A stretch of 64,000 nucleotides of DNA from Legionellales bacterium (GCA_002722435.1 PBLX01000048.1:1-64000), one strand, 5' to 3'; counted from the first letter of the stretch, positions 49,604-57,817 are shown. Translations and numbers: made by a program. Notes: generated by a model from the letters alone, not told the origin.

Positions 49604-49858
49604 ATGAAAGTTGGAGATTTAGTTACGCTCTCTGCGTATGGTAAAAAAGTTAAGAGAACGGGCTGGGTCCGCGATGGAGACATAGGGATCATTAAGTCTG
49701 AACATCCATACGATAGTTATAGAATTTTGTGGTGCAATTCTCAAAAGGGAAGTTACAGTGGCCCCGGTGCAAGGAATTATAGTACCCGTGGCGCTTATTG
49801 GGACTGGTGCATCACTTTTGAGCGTAGAGATTTAAAATTTGTAAAGGAAAAGAAATGA
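49604..49858 (+). CDS. SH3-like small protein
   Basis: 84 residues, MKVGDLVTLSAYGKKVKRTG, DGDIGIIKSEHPYDSYRILW, ERRDLKFVKEKK. Full-length member with a G/Y/S insertion in the middle. Separated from the gene before by three bases and overlapping the next by four. Confidence 0.52.
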   Translation: MKVGDLVTLSAYGKKVKRTGWVRDGDIGIIKSEHPYDSYRILWCNSQKGSYSGPGARNYSTRGAYWDWCITFERRDLKFVKEKK

Positions 49859-50067
49859 AATTTGAAGTTGGTTCAATTGTTGGTGTGAAAAGCGCTAAAG
49901 AACTTAAGCCTATCAAAGCTGTTTACTTGGGGTCTCTTGACCCTGACGATCTCATTTTTGATGATGGCCACGGCATACCCGAGTATACGTCGTGCCTAGT
50001 AAAGATTTTCCTATTAGGTAACGATTCCGTGACTTACACTTTAAAAGATAGGATAGTTGAACTGTGA
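49855..50067 (+). CDS. SH3-like small protein
   Basis: 70 residues. MKFEVGSIVGVKSAKELKPI, AVYLGSLDPDDL, TYTLKDRIVEL. A variant with V-G-S-I-V. Overlaps both neighbours by four bases. Confidence 0.45.
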   Translation: MKFEVGSIVGVKSAKELKPIKAVYLGSLDPDDLIFDDGHGIPEYTSCLVKIFLLGNDSVTYTLKDRIVEL

Positions 50068-50741
50068 GCACCGCCCAAGAGATGCTAGATTATTTGGAAT
50101 CCGTAAGAGAGGAACTGGCGCCCGGCGATGGGCAATTTTTCTTATCTTTATTGTGGCAACATAATAACAAAAAAGAAAGAGGATCTTCACTGTCAGAGAG
50201 TCAAGTTTTTCATCTAAAGAGATTAGTGAGTAAATACAGCGCATCGGCCCTGATAGACAAAAGGAATTTCAGAGATAATTATTCCGACGACCACAGGCTA
50301 ATAGCATTACGTTGCGCTAGGTATTATGATGTTCAGTATCCCAGATATTATGGGAACATTGTAGACAAGGTTTTGAACAGTCCAGAAAATCATGTTTTGG
50401 AATACTCAGAGTATAATAAAATGTGCAACAACAAGTACGCTAAAAAAATATTAGCAGCATACGATGAACCAAAAAAATTTTCTGTAGGGCAAATGGCACA
50501 GATCAGGGCCAACAACAGGGTAGATATTGCTAATAAAAATCGAGATCCGGGATCTTATGCAAATAGATCCGCTCGTCTCGGAGTTAGAAATAAGGTCTGT
50601 ATGATACTTCAGGTCGATGCTTTGCCAATTACTCGCGCTGCAAAGGGAGCTAGGATCTATAAGGTTCTAGTTATTGATGAGGCATCGCCAATTTTTGCGC
50701 ATGAATCGGACCTCAAAAAAGTAAGGGGGCTAAAAAAATGA
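50064..50741 (+). CDS. Two-part protein with C-terminal SH3-like module
   Basis: 225 residues from GTG. The helical N-terminal part (LDYLESVREELAPGDGQFFL, SESQVFHLKRLVSKY) may be a DNA-binding or adaptor domain. The C-terminal 70 residues carry FSVGQMAQIRANNR, VCMILQVD, RIYKVLVIDEAS, again like the VGDLV fold. The N-terminal family is not recognised. Confidence 0.42.
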   Translation: MSTAQEMLDYLESVREELAPGDGQFFLSLLWQHNNKKERGSSLSESQVFHLKRLVSKYSASALIDKRNFRDNYSDDHRLIALRCARYYDVQYPRYYGNIVDKVLNSPENHVLEYSEYNKMCNNKYAKKILAAYDEPKKFSVGQMAQIRANNRVDIANKNRDPGSYANRSARLGVRNKVCMILQVDALPITRAAKGARIYKVLVIDEASPIFAHESDLKKVRGLKK

Positions 50742-51166
50742 ATACGATTAAAGCTATATCATTTCTCCACAAGGGTGAAAGGGTTGTCGTTAAAGCAAAC
50801 AGCAGTGGAAGATTCAGAGTTCCAGTGACCAATATCATCGAAGGTCGCATGAAGACTAACTTCAAAATGCTAAAAGCCAGAGAAGTAATAGAGCATGCGA
50901 TCATAAAATCTTGTGACCCGACCTTGTACCTAGACAAAGGCGAGCGCTTGCGGGTATATCAAGACGGGGATCCAAGTTATTTGCCAGCTCAAGTAGAGGG
51001 TGTATTAGAAAAGCATGATTCAAAAATAAAATTTTCTTCTTTAAAAAAAATAAAAAAATCTAAAATCTTTTCACAAGATGCACCTGGTGATAGTCCGTAC
51101 AGCGGCTCAGGCTCTGGGATAGGCTGGTTTGACATTTTTGACGGGATAGACGACTATTATGACTGA
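50738..51166 (+). CDS. Unknown protein, part of the array operon
   Basis: 142 residues. FLHKGERVVVKANSSGRFRV and YLDKGERLRVYQDGDPSYL look like two strand pairs with the K-G-E-R start, possibly a doubled SH3-like module. The tail is acidic and glycine-rich (YSGSGSGIGWFDIFDGIDDY). Overlaps both neighbours. Confidence 0.42.
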   Translation: MNTIKAISFLHKGERVVVKANSSGRFRVPVTNIIEGRMKTNFKMLKAREVIEHAIIKSCDPTLYLDKGERLRVYQDGDPSYLPAQVEGVLEKHDSKIKFSSLKKIKKSKIFSQDAPGDSPYSGSGSGIGWFDIFDGIDDYYD

Positions 51167-51383
51167 TGAATCTCAACTTGAGGTTGGTGATTACGTTGTT
51201 GTGGTTGCTGATGCTGATCATTTTATGAGACCTGATAGCTTGAAATTTTATCCAAAAGCTGTTATACTGAAAACAGTAGGTGATAATTGGAGTAGAGTAT
51301 TCTTATCTTCTCAAAGTCATACAAAAATACTAGATATGCCAAACACAATGTTGAGGAAAATTGATGGAAATATACAATTTTAG
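51159..51383 (+). CDS. SH3-like small protein
   Basis: 74 residues. LEVGDYVVVVADADHFM, AVILKTVGDNWSRVFL, MPNTMLRKIDGN. Family member by V-G-D-Y-V. Its end overlaps the next start by 20 bases. Confidence 0.48.
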   Translation: MTDESQLEVGDYVVVVADADHFMRPDSLKFYPKAVILKTVGDNWSRVFLSSQSHTKILDMPNTMLRKIDGNIQF

Positions 51384-51636
51384 AGTGGGCGATATGCTTT
51401 ATCACGATGACAACCACAGAACAACCAATCAAGATAGGACTTCAATCACGGGAGTTATTTATAAGGTAACACCGAAATATGTATATTATGCAATTTGCGC
51501 TGGTCCAAGAACTGGCGGCTGCGCCTATATATCAAGAGACAACAAGATAAAAAAAGACAAAATTGTCAAGGCTGTGAGAGAAGGTCTCATCCACATCAGT
51601 TACAGCGGAGGGACTAGCCGTCGCCGGAAGCAGTAA
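51364..51636 (+). CDS. SH3-like small protein
   Basis: 90 residues from the second codon of the track frame (an ATG; the first is TTG). NFRVGDMLYHDDNHR, SITGVIYKVTPKYVYYAICA and a basic tail ending SRRRKQ. Function unknown. Confidence 0.45.
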   Translation: MEIYNFRVGDMLYHDDNHRTTNQDRTSITGVIYKVTPKYVYYAICAGPRTGGCAYISRDNKIKKDKIVKAVREGLIHISYSGGTSRRRKQ

Positions 51637-51644
51637 AAGAAAGC

Positions 51645-51881
51645 ATGAAAAGTGTAAGGCAAAAAATTGATGTCGGTGATCTAGTTGAATATGAAGTTGG
51701 CAAGATGTCACTCACTGGACTTGTTATGGAAAGGAAAGCGATAAACCCCAACTATGACACTGACCGGCATTTCCATCCAGATGAATACCACTGCAAAGTT
51801 CTGCTGTTAAATTCTGACTTGCCAAATGACGCAAGATGGATAAGAACTAAGTGGTTGAAATTATTATCAAAAAACTCTTGA
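51645..51881 (+). CDS. SH3-like small protein
   Basis: 78 residues. VRQKIDVGDLVEYEVGKMSL, TGLVMERKAI, HCKVLLLNSDLPNDARWI. A good family member with a longer N-terminus, and the last of the contiguous cluster before a promoter. Confidence 0.5.
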   Translation: MKSVRQKIDVGDLVEYEVGKMSLTGLVMERKAINPNYDTDRHFHPDEYHCKVLLLNSDLPNDARWIRTKWLKLLSKNS

Positions 51882-51906
51882 CAATTTTTAATGATTCTGT
51901 TATAGT
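51878..51906 (+). promoter_or_regulatory. Sigma-70-like promoter
   Basis: TTGACA, 17 bases, TATAGT at the end of the array operon, driving the following 192-residue gene. Confidence 0.75.
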
Positions 51907-51939
51907 ATATATATACAAAAAAATGAAAGGAAATTTAAT

Positions 51940-52518
51940 ATGCACGAAAACGTCAAGTACATGACCAACAGTGAACTGATTGGCCTTGCGAAAAATAGAT
52001 TTACTTCCGAGAAAATACAAGTTGAGATAGCGAAGCATCACTATCGCAGGGCCAAAGAGTATTTATGCTGCAATAAGGGCCTTTCCAAGAAGGCTAGAGA
52101 CATTCTCTGGGATCATCCTGGCTATGTTATGAAGGGTGATTTAATTGCGTATGGGCACTATTCCGATACCCCGCGCCTTGAATATGAAAACATTGGGTTT
52201 CTTTGGAACAATTTTTCAGATAAAATGCTGCGACGATCACCCTGGCGCCTCCAGAAGGTTTTCTTGTCTGGCACCCGATATTGGACTCACGGCTTTTGGG
52301 AACAACATAAAGGAGCCGTACAGACTCCAAATTTTGTTATGGAGGGCTTGTATGAGTCTATTGATAAACTATCAGGCTGGGAGCGATCGAGCTTAATCCA
52401 GCGATTAATCGAGTACAGGAATACACCCAAAGAAATTATAGTAAAATTGTCAGCATCTTGTACAGATGAGAGGCTCCGGAATTTCGCGTTGACAAAACTT
52501 GCACAAATTTCCGCATAA
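51940..52518 (+). CDS. Unknown helical protein
   Basis: 192 residues of helical segments with the look of short HEAT-like repeats (LIGLAKNRFTSEKIQVEIAK, LIEYRNTPKEIIVKLSA, LRNFALTKLAQISA). No catalytic motif visible. It has its own promoter and GAAAGGAA site. Possibly a small regulatory or adaptor protein. Confidence 0.42.
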   Translation: MHENVKYMTNSELIGLAKNRFTSEKIQVEIAKHHYRRAKEYLCCNKGLSKKARDILWDHPGYVMKGDLIAYGHYSDTPRLEYENIGFLWNNFSDKMLRRSPWRLQKVFLSGTRYWTHGFWEQHKGAVQTPNFVMEGLYESIDKLSGWERSSLIQRLIEYRNTPKEIIVKLSASCTDERLRNFALTKLAQISA

Positions 52519-52545
52519 AGAACAATAAAATTTTATTAAAACAAC

Positions 52546-52574
52546 TTGACAAATTATATGTAGTTTGATAAACT
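52546..52574 (+). promoter_or_regulatory. Sigma-70-like promoter for the MoxR/VWA pair
   Basis: TTGACA, 17 bases, TAAACT (or GATAAA two bases earlier), about 50 bases before the AAGGAG and ATG. Confidence 0.6.
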
Positions 52575-52623
52575 ATTTATACATAGAACAACTTAACAGC
52601 AAACAAACATAAGGAGATTTCAG

Positions 52624-53685
52624 ATGGCTGTTGATTTCGCTACTTTTTCGCAAATTGTTGATCACGTAACCGCAGTGCGTAAGCCTGTTCTTTTGCGAGG
52701 TCGTCATGGTATCGGTAAGTCAACCGTGGTATACCAGTACGCAGACCAACATGGGTTGGATGTTGTTGAACGCCGCGCCTCACAAATGACAGAAGGTGAC
52801 TTGGTGGGCCTGCCTTCAATTAAGGCAAACTCTACTAAGTTTAACCCTCCCGACTGGTTTAAGACTGCTTGTGACAAGCCAGTGGTGCTGTTCCTCGACG
52901 AGGTTGATCGTGCTACTCTTGAAGTTAGGCAGGGCATCTTTGAGCTTACAGACAGTCGCAAGCTGAATGGTCACACTTTGCACCCTGACACGTTGATCTT
53001 TGCCGCAGTGAATGGTGGCGAGCACGGATCACAATATCAAGTCGGTGAAATGGATCCTGCCGAGCTTGACAGGTGGACCGTTTTTGATATCGAGCCTAGT
53101 GTTGAGGACTGGTTGTCTTGGGCTACTGATTCAAAAATTTCTAGTGAAGTCTGGAATTTTATCAATCAGAACAGATTGCACCTAGAGCATTCTGATGATT
53201 TTGAGCCAAACAAAGTTTATCCCTCTCGAAGATCTTGGGAAAGACTCGACGAGTGCCTGCAGAAGGGTCGGCTTTTAGACGAGTCAAGTCCCACTCTGTA
53301 CAACTTGACCGCTGCATTTGTTGGCTTTGAGGCCGCTGTCGCCTTCAACGACTTCATAGCCAACTATGATAGGCAAGTAACAACTGAAGATATTCTGGTT
53401 CATGGTAACTTCGCCAAGGTTGCAGACTTTGGGATCAATGATCACACTGCAATCATTGATAAGTTTGAAGCGGAAGAGACATTCGGTAACGAGCTTAGTC
53501 AAGATTTGATTGACAACTTGGCAAGATACTTCATCATGTTGCCGTCCGAAGTTGCAATGAAATTGTGGACAGTTATGGGCAAGGGTGACGTTAACAACAC
53601 TGTGAAGCTACACAAGTCAGAGGTTGACGGACAGTCTGTTTCAAAGCACTTTGTTCTACTAATCAACGGTAAGGAGTCGGAGTAA
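52624..53685 (+). CDS. MoxR-like AAA+ ATPase
   Basis: 353 residues. Walker A GRHGIGKST (26-34), then the MoxR-type RRASQMTEGDLVGLPSI, Walker B VVLFLDEVDRA with sensor region LIFAAVNGG, and the arginine-finger region DPAELDRWTVF. Such ATPases pair with VWA-domain proteins to remodel targets or insert metals. The VWA partner follows four bases after the stop. Codon use here is richer in G and C at third positions than in the small-gene region. Confidence 0.86.
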   Translation: MAVDFATFSQIVDHVTAVRKPVLLRGRHGIGKSTVVYQYADQHGLDVVERRASQMTEGDLVGLPSIKANSTKFNPPDWFKTACDKPVVLFLDEVDRATLEVRQGIFELTDSRKLNGHTLHPDTLIFAAVNGGEHGSQYQVGEMDPAELDRWTVFDIEPSVEDWLSWATDSKISSEVWNFINQNRLHLEHSDDFEPNKVYPSRRSWERLDECLQKGRLLDESSPTLYNLTAAFVGFEAAVAFNDFIANYDRQVTTEDILVHGNFAKVADFGINDHTAIIDKFEAEETFGNELSQDLIDNLARYFIMLPSEVAMKLWTVMGKGDVNNTVKLHKSEVDGQSVSKHFVLLINGKESE

Positions 53686-53689
53686 TAAA

Positions 53690-55027
53690 ATGTCTGATCT
53701 CGCAAAGAAAGAAGAGAGGGAGTTTGACCTCAATATGAACACCGCGAGACTGCTCATGGATGAGCCTTTCTTTGCGGCGATTTCCCGAAGAATTGACAAG
53801 CGCGCCAGCTATGCGATTCCAACCGCGGGCGTTATGGTTAATCCCGATACGGCTCAATTTGAAATGCTGTACAATCCAAAATTTTTTGACACTCTAAGCG
53901 ATTTGGAGAGATCAGATATCTTAAAGCATGAATTTTATCATGTTATATTTGAGCACGTCACAGGTCGAATGCCAGAAGATATCAACATGAAGTTGTGGAA
54001 TATCGCGACAGACTTAGCGATTAACTCTCATTTGCGTAACTTGCCAAAGGGTGGCTTAATCCCTGGAGAGAAAGGCACGCCATTTGAAAACTTACCTTCT
54101 GGTAAGTCTGCGGAGTGGTATCTTGCAAACATGCCAAAATTTGCAGGACAATCTAAGTCTGGTTCTGGCCCCTCTCAAGAGGGAGACACCGGGTCCAGCG
54201 GGGAAGACTCTCCCAATCCTCAGAATGACCCCGAAGATGGCAACGGCGGCTCTGAAGCTGACACAGGTCCCAAATCAGATTCTGATTCTGAAGAGAATAA
54301 AAGCCCTGGGACAGGCTCTGGCGATCAGGAATTACCAGAAATTCCAGATTCTATTGATGACCACTCAGGTTGGGGAAACTGCTCACAGGAAGTGAAGGAG
54401 ATTGCGAAAGAGAGATTGAAAGAGGTTGTACGCAAGGCAGCCAATGAGGCTAGTGCCTCCAACAGGTGGGGCAGTGTCTCTTCTGAGACAAGGAAGAAAG
54501 TGATGAAGCTCCTAGAGACAAGGGTCGATTGGAGAAAGGTGCTAAGATATTTTATCAAATCTTCTCAGAAGGCAAACAGAAGCTCTTCAATCAAGAGGAT
54601 CAATCGCAGATATCCGTATGTCCACCCTGGCAGAAAATCGAGCAGGGTTGCCAAGATCGCTATTTCAATCGACCAATCAGGGTCAGTGAGTGATTCAATG
54701 TTAGCTTTATTTTTCGCGGAGCTTAACAAGCTGGCAGAAATTGCAGAGTTTACGGTAGTGCCATTTGACACCCGAGTTGATGAGGATAAGGTTTTTGTTT
54801 GGTCAAAGAACTCAGCAAGAACTCCTGAACGAGTGCTCACCGGCGGCACTTGTTTCAATGCCCCGACTGAATATGTAAACGACAAAAATTTTGATGGACA
54901 CATTGTACTTACTGATATGTGTGCACCGAAGCCAAAGGCCAGCAAGTGCCAGAGAATGTGGATGACCACAAAAGAGTATGCTAGTGCTTACTTTTCCACC
55001 AAGGAGAGAGTAGTTGTTATAGATTAA
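53690..55027 (+). CDS. VWA-domain protein with zinc-metallopeptidase-like motif
   Basis: 445 residues. An N-terminal domain carries HEFYHVIFEH (80-89), an HExxH zinc motif. An acidic, serine- and glycine-rich linker follows (about 150-215, with runs such as SGSGPSQEGDTGSSG). The C-terminal VWA domain has the MIDAS motif SIDQSGSVSDSM and FTVVPFD. This is the arrangement of predicted metallopeptidases that work with MoxR ATPases. Substrate unknown. It is co-transcribed with the ATPase and followed by a candidate noncoding RNA. Confidence 0.8.
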   Translation: MSDLAKKEEREFDLNMNTARLLMDEPFFAAISRRIDKRASYAIPTAGVMVNPDTAQFEMLYNPKFFDTLSDLERSDILKHEFYHVIFEHVTGRMPEDINMKLWNIATDLAINSHLRNLPKGGLIPGEKGTPFENLPSGKSAEWYLANMPKFAGQSKSGSGPSQEGDTGSSGEDSPNPQNDPEDGNGGSEADTGPKSDSDSEENKSPGTGSGDQELPEIPDSIDDHSGWGNCSQEVKEIAKERLKEVVRKAANEASASNRWGSVSSETRKKVMKLLETRVDWRKVLRYFIKSSQKANRSSSIKRINRRYPYVHPGRKSSRVAKIAISIDQSGSVSDSMLALFFAELNKLAEIAEFTVVPFDTRVDEDKVFVWSKNSARTPERVLTGGTCFNAPTEYVNDKNFDGHIVLTDMCAPKPKASKCQRMWMTTKEYASAYFSTKERVVVID

Positions 55028-55030
55028 AAT

Positions 55031-55310
55031 CCGACACGTATATGTGTCGGTGCCGGTTGGTCAATCCTCGCTTTCCATATGTGCTTACGAGCATCGAAAG
55101 ATAGGTGGCAAGATGAGGCAACTGGTGGGACTTGGATACTATTATAGGATAAGGCGCGATTGTCTATAACCGCGTCCAAGTACAAACTTGGTTGAATGCC
55201 CGAGTGACAGAAGCAGGGACAACCAGGGGAGTGAAAGAAAATAAAATAAGACATAGGCTGGCGAAAGTCAAGGCGGTGAGGACAGCCTGACCCAAGATCC
55301 CAAATTTTTT
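55031..55310 (+). ncRNA. Candidate structured noncoding RNA 1
   Basis: A stretch of about 280 bases with no ORF on the coding strand and many paired segments: CCGACAC/GTGTCGG just after the stop codon, CTTTC/GAAAG enclosing ATG(T)GCT/AGCAT, ACTTGGA/TCCAAGT, GGCA/TGCC around that helix, AGGCTG/CAGCCT, and a possible long-range CCGGTTGGTC with GACAACCAGG pairing. It does not match tmRNA, RNase P or group I intron signatures that I know. A run of T follows. The family is unknown. Confidence 0.55.
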
Positions 55311-55333
55311 ATTGATGCGAACATAATTATTAT

Positions 55334-55549
55334 ATGGTTGCACTCAAAGAAGGCGATCTTGTCGCCTGTTATTTAACGAACACTGAGACATACGAAGAGC
55401 TTTTATCTTGGGGTATAGTGTTGCAAGTTTCGGAGTCTCTCAAGGACCTATTGGTGCTGGATAATTCTGGAAACATTTGCTGGTTCCCTAGGAAAAGATG
55501 GACAAAACTTAGAGAAGAAAAAAACAAAAATTTTACTGGACATTTATGA
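55334..55549 (+). CDS. SH3-like small protein
   Basis: 71 residues. MVALKEGDLVACYLTNTETY, WGIVLQVSESLKDLLVLDN, RWTKLREEKNKN. Dispersed copy of the array family, after the noncoding RNA. The stop overlaps the following tiny gene (ATGA). Confidence 0.5.
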   Translation: MVALKEGDLVACYLTNTETYEELLSWGIVLQVSESLKDLLVLDNSGNICWFPRKRWTKLREEKNKNFTGHL

Positions 55550-55623
55550 TGACTATTGTTATACTGGTAATGTTGATAATGTCAATTAAGGCATTATTTT
55601 CTATTATCACGGGAGGAGGATAA
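55546..55623 (+). CDS. Tiny membrane protein
   Basis: 25 residues, below the track cutoff: MMTIVILVMLIMSIKALFSII then GGG. One span. The GGAGGA in its last codons is the binding site for the next gene's GTG. A short coupled ORF of this kind is plausible but may be only a leader. Confidence 0.4.
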   Translation: MMTIVILVMLIMSIKALFSIITGGG

Positions 55624-55854
55624 GTGATTCGTTGCAAATCTGAAAAGCCCATGAAAAAACTAGAACTTGACCTCACAGGTCCAGAAGGCAATGCTTTTGT
55701 TTTGCTAGGATACGCAAGAATGTGGGGGCGTCAACTTGGGTACTCTGAAAGTAAAATTAAAGCCATTCAAGATGTTATGAAACTAACCAATTATGATGGT
55801 TTAGTACACACACTTGATCAGCATTTTGGCGAATACGTCACATTTTGGAGGTAA
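55624..55854 (+). CDS. Small phage protein of a common unknown family
   Basis: 76 residues from GTG with GGGAGGAGG just before it. ELDLTGPEGNAFVLLGYARM is a signature I have met in many phage genomes, with no known function. The remainder is helical and ends HFGEYVTFWR. An internal ATG nine codons on is a possible alternative start. Confidence 0.55.
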   Translation: MIRCKSEKPMKKLELDLTGPEGNAFVLLGYARMWGRQLGYSESKIKAIQDVMKLTNYDGLVHTLDQHFGEYVTFWR

Positions 55855-55859
55855 GGTAC

Positions 55860-56180
55860 ATGGATAATGAAATTTTAGATGAAAAGTTTGTCAGAAGAAA
55901 AGTAATGACACAGGGCGTCAATATCCTGAGAGCAATTATTGAATCATACCATAGTGGTATTTTTGATGACCCAAAGGCTAGTATACACTTATGCTCTTTA
56001 TTTGCTCTTGTCGCAGAGGGTAAAGTCATAGGACATTTCGACTCTGAAACAGCTTCTACAAAATGGACTTTATCAGAAGATTATATGAAGAGACTTCAGG
56101 AAATTGAAGATGACATTTTGCAATCAAAAATTTTGAAGGGACCATGGAAAAATTCACTTGACCCAGACGTAAATACCTGA
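55860..56180 (+). CDS. Unknown protein
   Basis: 106 residues from the ATG behind GGAGGT (track start is five codons earlier). Mixed helix and strand: KVMTQGVNILRAIIESYHSG, SLFALVAEGKVIGHFD. No recognised motif. Confidence 0.45.
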   Translation: MDNEILDEKFVRRKVMTQGVNILRAIIESYHSGIFDDPKASIHLCSLFALVAEGKVIGHFDSETASTKWTLSEDYMKRLQEIEDDILQSKILKGPWKNSLDPDVNT

Positions 56181-56214
56181 TATAATTATATTATAACAAT
56201 CAAGGAGTATTGAG

Positions 56215-56415
56215 ATGGTTGCCATCTGTGTCGAGTGCTGGGAAGAATATAATCCAAAGAGAAGAGAACTAGGTTACAGGACATGCTTGGAGTGCGGTGC
56301 AGCTAACGCTAGGCTCGAAAAAGCTAGGAAAGCAAAGTGTTCTGCGCCTGCCTACAACAAAGGTGCGTATCAATACGTTGGTTCTGTACAAGCTGCTAGG
56401 AGCGTTGGACGTTGA
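56215..56415 (+). CDS. Small zinc-ribbon protein
   Basis: 66 residues with CVEC near residue 5 and CLEC near 24 in a DksA/zinc-ribbon-like layout (ICVECWEEYNPKRREL, YRTCLECGAANARLE) and a basic helical tail. Common in phages; function unknown. It overlaps the following lipoprotein gene by four bases. Confidence 0.55.
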   Translation: MVAICVECWEEYNPKRRELGYRTCLECGAANARLEKARKAKCSAPAYNKGAYQYVGSVQAARSVGR

Positions 56416-56600
56416 AAAGTTGTATTATTTTTTCATTCGCTTTGCTGCTCACAGGTTGCCCAATCTCAGAAGATGATTGCCAAAAAGTTATGGTCTGTGA
56501 ACAAGATAAGGAGATGCTTTGTTATGAGATGGACGATGGTTGCATAGACGAGTGTCATTATTGGGTTTTTGAAAGTTGCTTTGAGGTTTGTAAAAGTTAA
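56412..56600 (+). CDS. Small cysteine-rich lipoprotein
   Basis: 62 residues from TTG. Signal peptide SCIIFSFALLLTGC with a good lipobox (LLTGC), then a short mature part containing six further Cys (CQKVMVCEQ, CYEMDDGCIDEC). An outer-membrane lipoprotein of this size could be part of a spanin pair or an exclusion protein; no partner is identified. Confidence 0.55.
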   Translation: MKSCIIFSFALLLTGCPISEDDCQKVMVCEQDKEMLCYEMDDGCIDECHYWVFESCFEVCKS

Positions 56601-56875
56601 TGTCGCATACCGCAAGAAAAAATAGAGACAGGTATCCCGAAGTTGGAGACCTCATCATCGCTTATCCATCCACAACTAAAGTATTTATGGGGATCGTTAA
56701 TCAGGTGACTGAGTATTGTTATGACACTGGCTACCGACAAAAGCAAAATGTCCTTATAACTTGGCAAGGTGAGCCGCCAGATAGTTACAGTTCGGAGTAC
56801 GGATATTCAGCTATGAACATTCACAACCTTAGAAGCACATTCAAAATTTTTAGAGAAGGTGAGGAGATCCAGTGA
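56600..56875 (+). CDS. SH3-like small protein
   Basis: 91 residues. RYPEVGDLIIAYPSTTKVF, MGIVNQVTEY, NVLITWQGEPPDSY. A dispersed VGDLV family member. Overlaps the lipoprotein stop by one base and the next tiny gene by four. Confidence 0.5.
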   Translation: MSHTARKNRDRYPEVGDLIIAYPSTTKVFMGIVNQVTEYCYDTGYRQKQNVLITWQGEPPDSYSSEYGYSAMNIHNLRSTFKIFREGEEIQ

Positions 56876-56982
56876 GTGAAGCAGGGTTGTTGTACATGCA
56901 GACAGCAGGAATTATTGAGTACATCGTAGTGGGCACCACGGTGGTTCTTTGTTCTGCAATTTTATTGTGGGCTTTTAAATAA
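56872..56982 (+). CDS. Tiny membrane protein
   Basis: 36 residues from a GTG in a four-base overlap, with one hydrophobic span (IIEYIVVGTTVVLCSAILLWAF). Below the track cutoff. A promoter begins right after it. Confidence 0.45.
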   Translation: MSEAGLLYMQTAGIIEYIVVGTTVVLCSAILLWAFK

Positions 56983-56988
56983 AAGTTC

Positions 56989-57017
56989 TTGACTTTCAGT
57001 AGTTTAGCTGCTATACT
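56989..57017 (+). promoter_or_regulatory. Sigma-70-like promoter
   Basis: TTGACT, 17 bases, TATACT, preceded by AAAGTTC. Followed by the zinc-finger gene. Confidence 0.7.
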
Positions 57018-57051
57018 ATAAGAGTAGAAACAATCAAGAAAGGCTTTTTCT

Positions 57052-57231
57052 ATGGCAGGTAAAGCAAGAATGAGATTTGTTGCGAGGTCGAATCGCCTTC
57101 GCTTTGAACGTGACAGCGGACATTATGCAGGCGTGAACCTTTACGGTGTTGAGTGCATTTACTGTCACGAGTATTTTCCCAATGTAAAGAAGCCAGAGTT
57201 TGGCGGTCATGTTTGTAGGAGTTGTAAGTAA
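57052..57231 (+). CDS. Small zinc-finger protein
   Basis: 59 residues, missed by the track. A basic start (GKARMRFVARSNRLRFERD) precedes a CxxC...CxxC pair (CIYCHEYFPN and CRSCK at the end). AAAGG lies nine bases before the ATG. Probably a nucleic-acid-binding zinc ribbon. Confidence 0.52.
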   Translation: MAGKARMRFVARSNRLRFERDSGHYAGVNLYGVECIYCHEYFPNVKKPEFGGHVCRSCK

Positions 57232-57581
57232 TGGGGTATAGAAGTGAAGTCGGTTTTGCATGCGACCCAATAGTGAAAGAAATTATTAAAACCGTATCAG
57301 AGTGGAATAAAGACCTACGCCAACTTATAAATGACGGAGACGACCTAACCCACGACAAAGAACAAGGAAGATGGCGATGGGACTGGGTAAAATGGTACGA
57401 AGGATATCCAGAAATTGATACAATGGAGAGAATCATGCAGTTTGTTGAGAACGCTGAGATGCAGGGTCTAAGTTACGATTCTTTTGGCTTTATCCGCATC
57501 GGTGAAGATTACGGGGATATAGAACAAAAGGGTGCCCCATTTGAGTTCGACCTGTATGTGAACAGGAGTGTCGAGATATGA
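57231..57581 (+). CDS. MGYRS-type phage protein of unknown function
   Basis: 116 residues beginning MGYRSEVGFACDP. This opening is common among small phage proteins of unknown function. The rest is tryptophan-rich (WRWDWVKWYEGYP) with an acidic tail (GEDYGDIEQ). Start overlaps the upstream stop by one base. Confidence 0.5.
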   Translation: MGYRSEVGFACDPIVKEIIKTVSEWNKDLRQLINDGDDLTHDKEQGRWRWDWVKWYEGYPEIDTMERIMQFVENAEMQGLSYDSFGFIRIGEDYGDIEQKGAPFEFDLYVNRSVEI

Positions 57582-57817
57582 AATTTTCTAAGGGCGCCAT
57601 CGTCCAGTCTGAATGTGGACAAGTAGCCTGTATACACAGGTCGAAGCTAGTAAAAAACGACGACGTAGAGGTGGATGTTTTTGAAGTTATCTTTCAGAAA
57701 GACCCTTCTAAGCGAGCAATATACGCGTATGTCCGTGAAGAAGAATCTCTAGACGCGAGACTACTAGCCAACGCGCCAGATGGAGCAGTCCCAGAGAATA
57801 TAAGGCTTGTTCAGTGA
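57578..57817 (+). CDS. SH3-like small protein
   Basis: 79 residues. MKFSKGAIVQSECGQVACIH, VDVFEVIFQKDPSKRAIYAY, ENIRLVQ. A variant with K-G-A-I-V, four-base overlaps on both sides. Confidence 0.45.
   Translation: MKFSKGAIVQSECGQVACIHRSKLVKNDDVEVDVFEVIFQKDPSKRAIYAYVREEESLDARLLANAPDGAVPENIRLVQ

Noticed and set aside
55031-55310. RNase P RNA, tmRNA or group I intron as identity of candidate RNA 1
   Set aside because: None of the conserved core segments I know (P4 region, tRNA-like end with tag frame, P/Q/R/S elements) is present.
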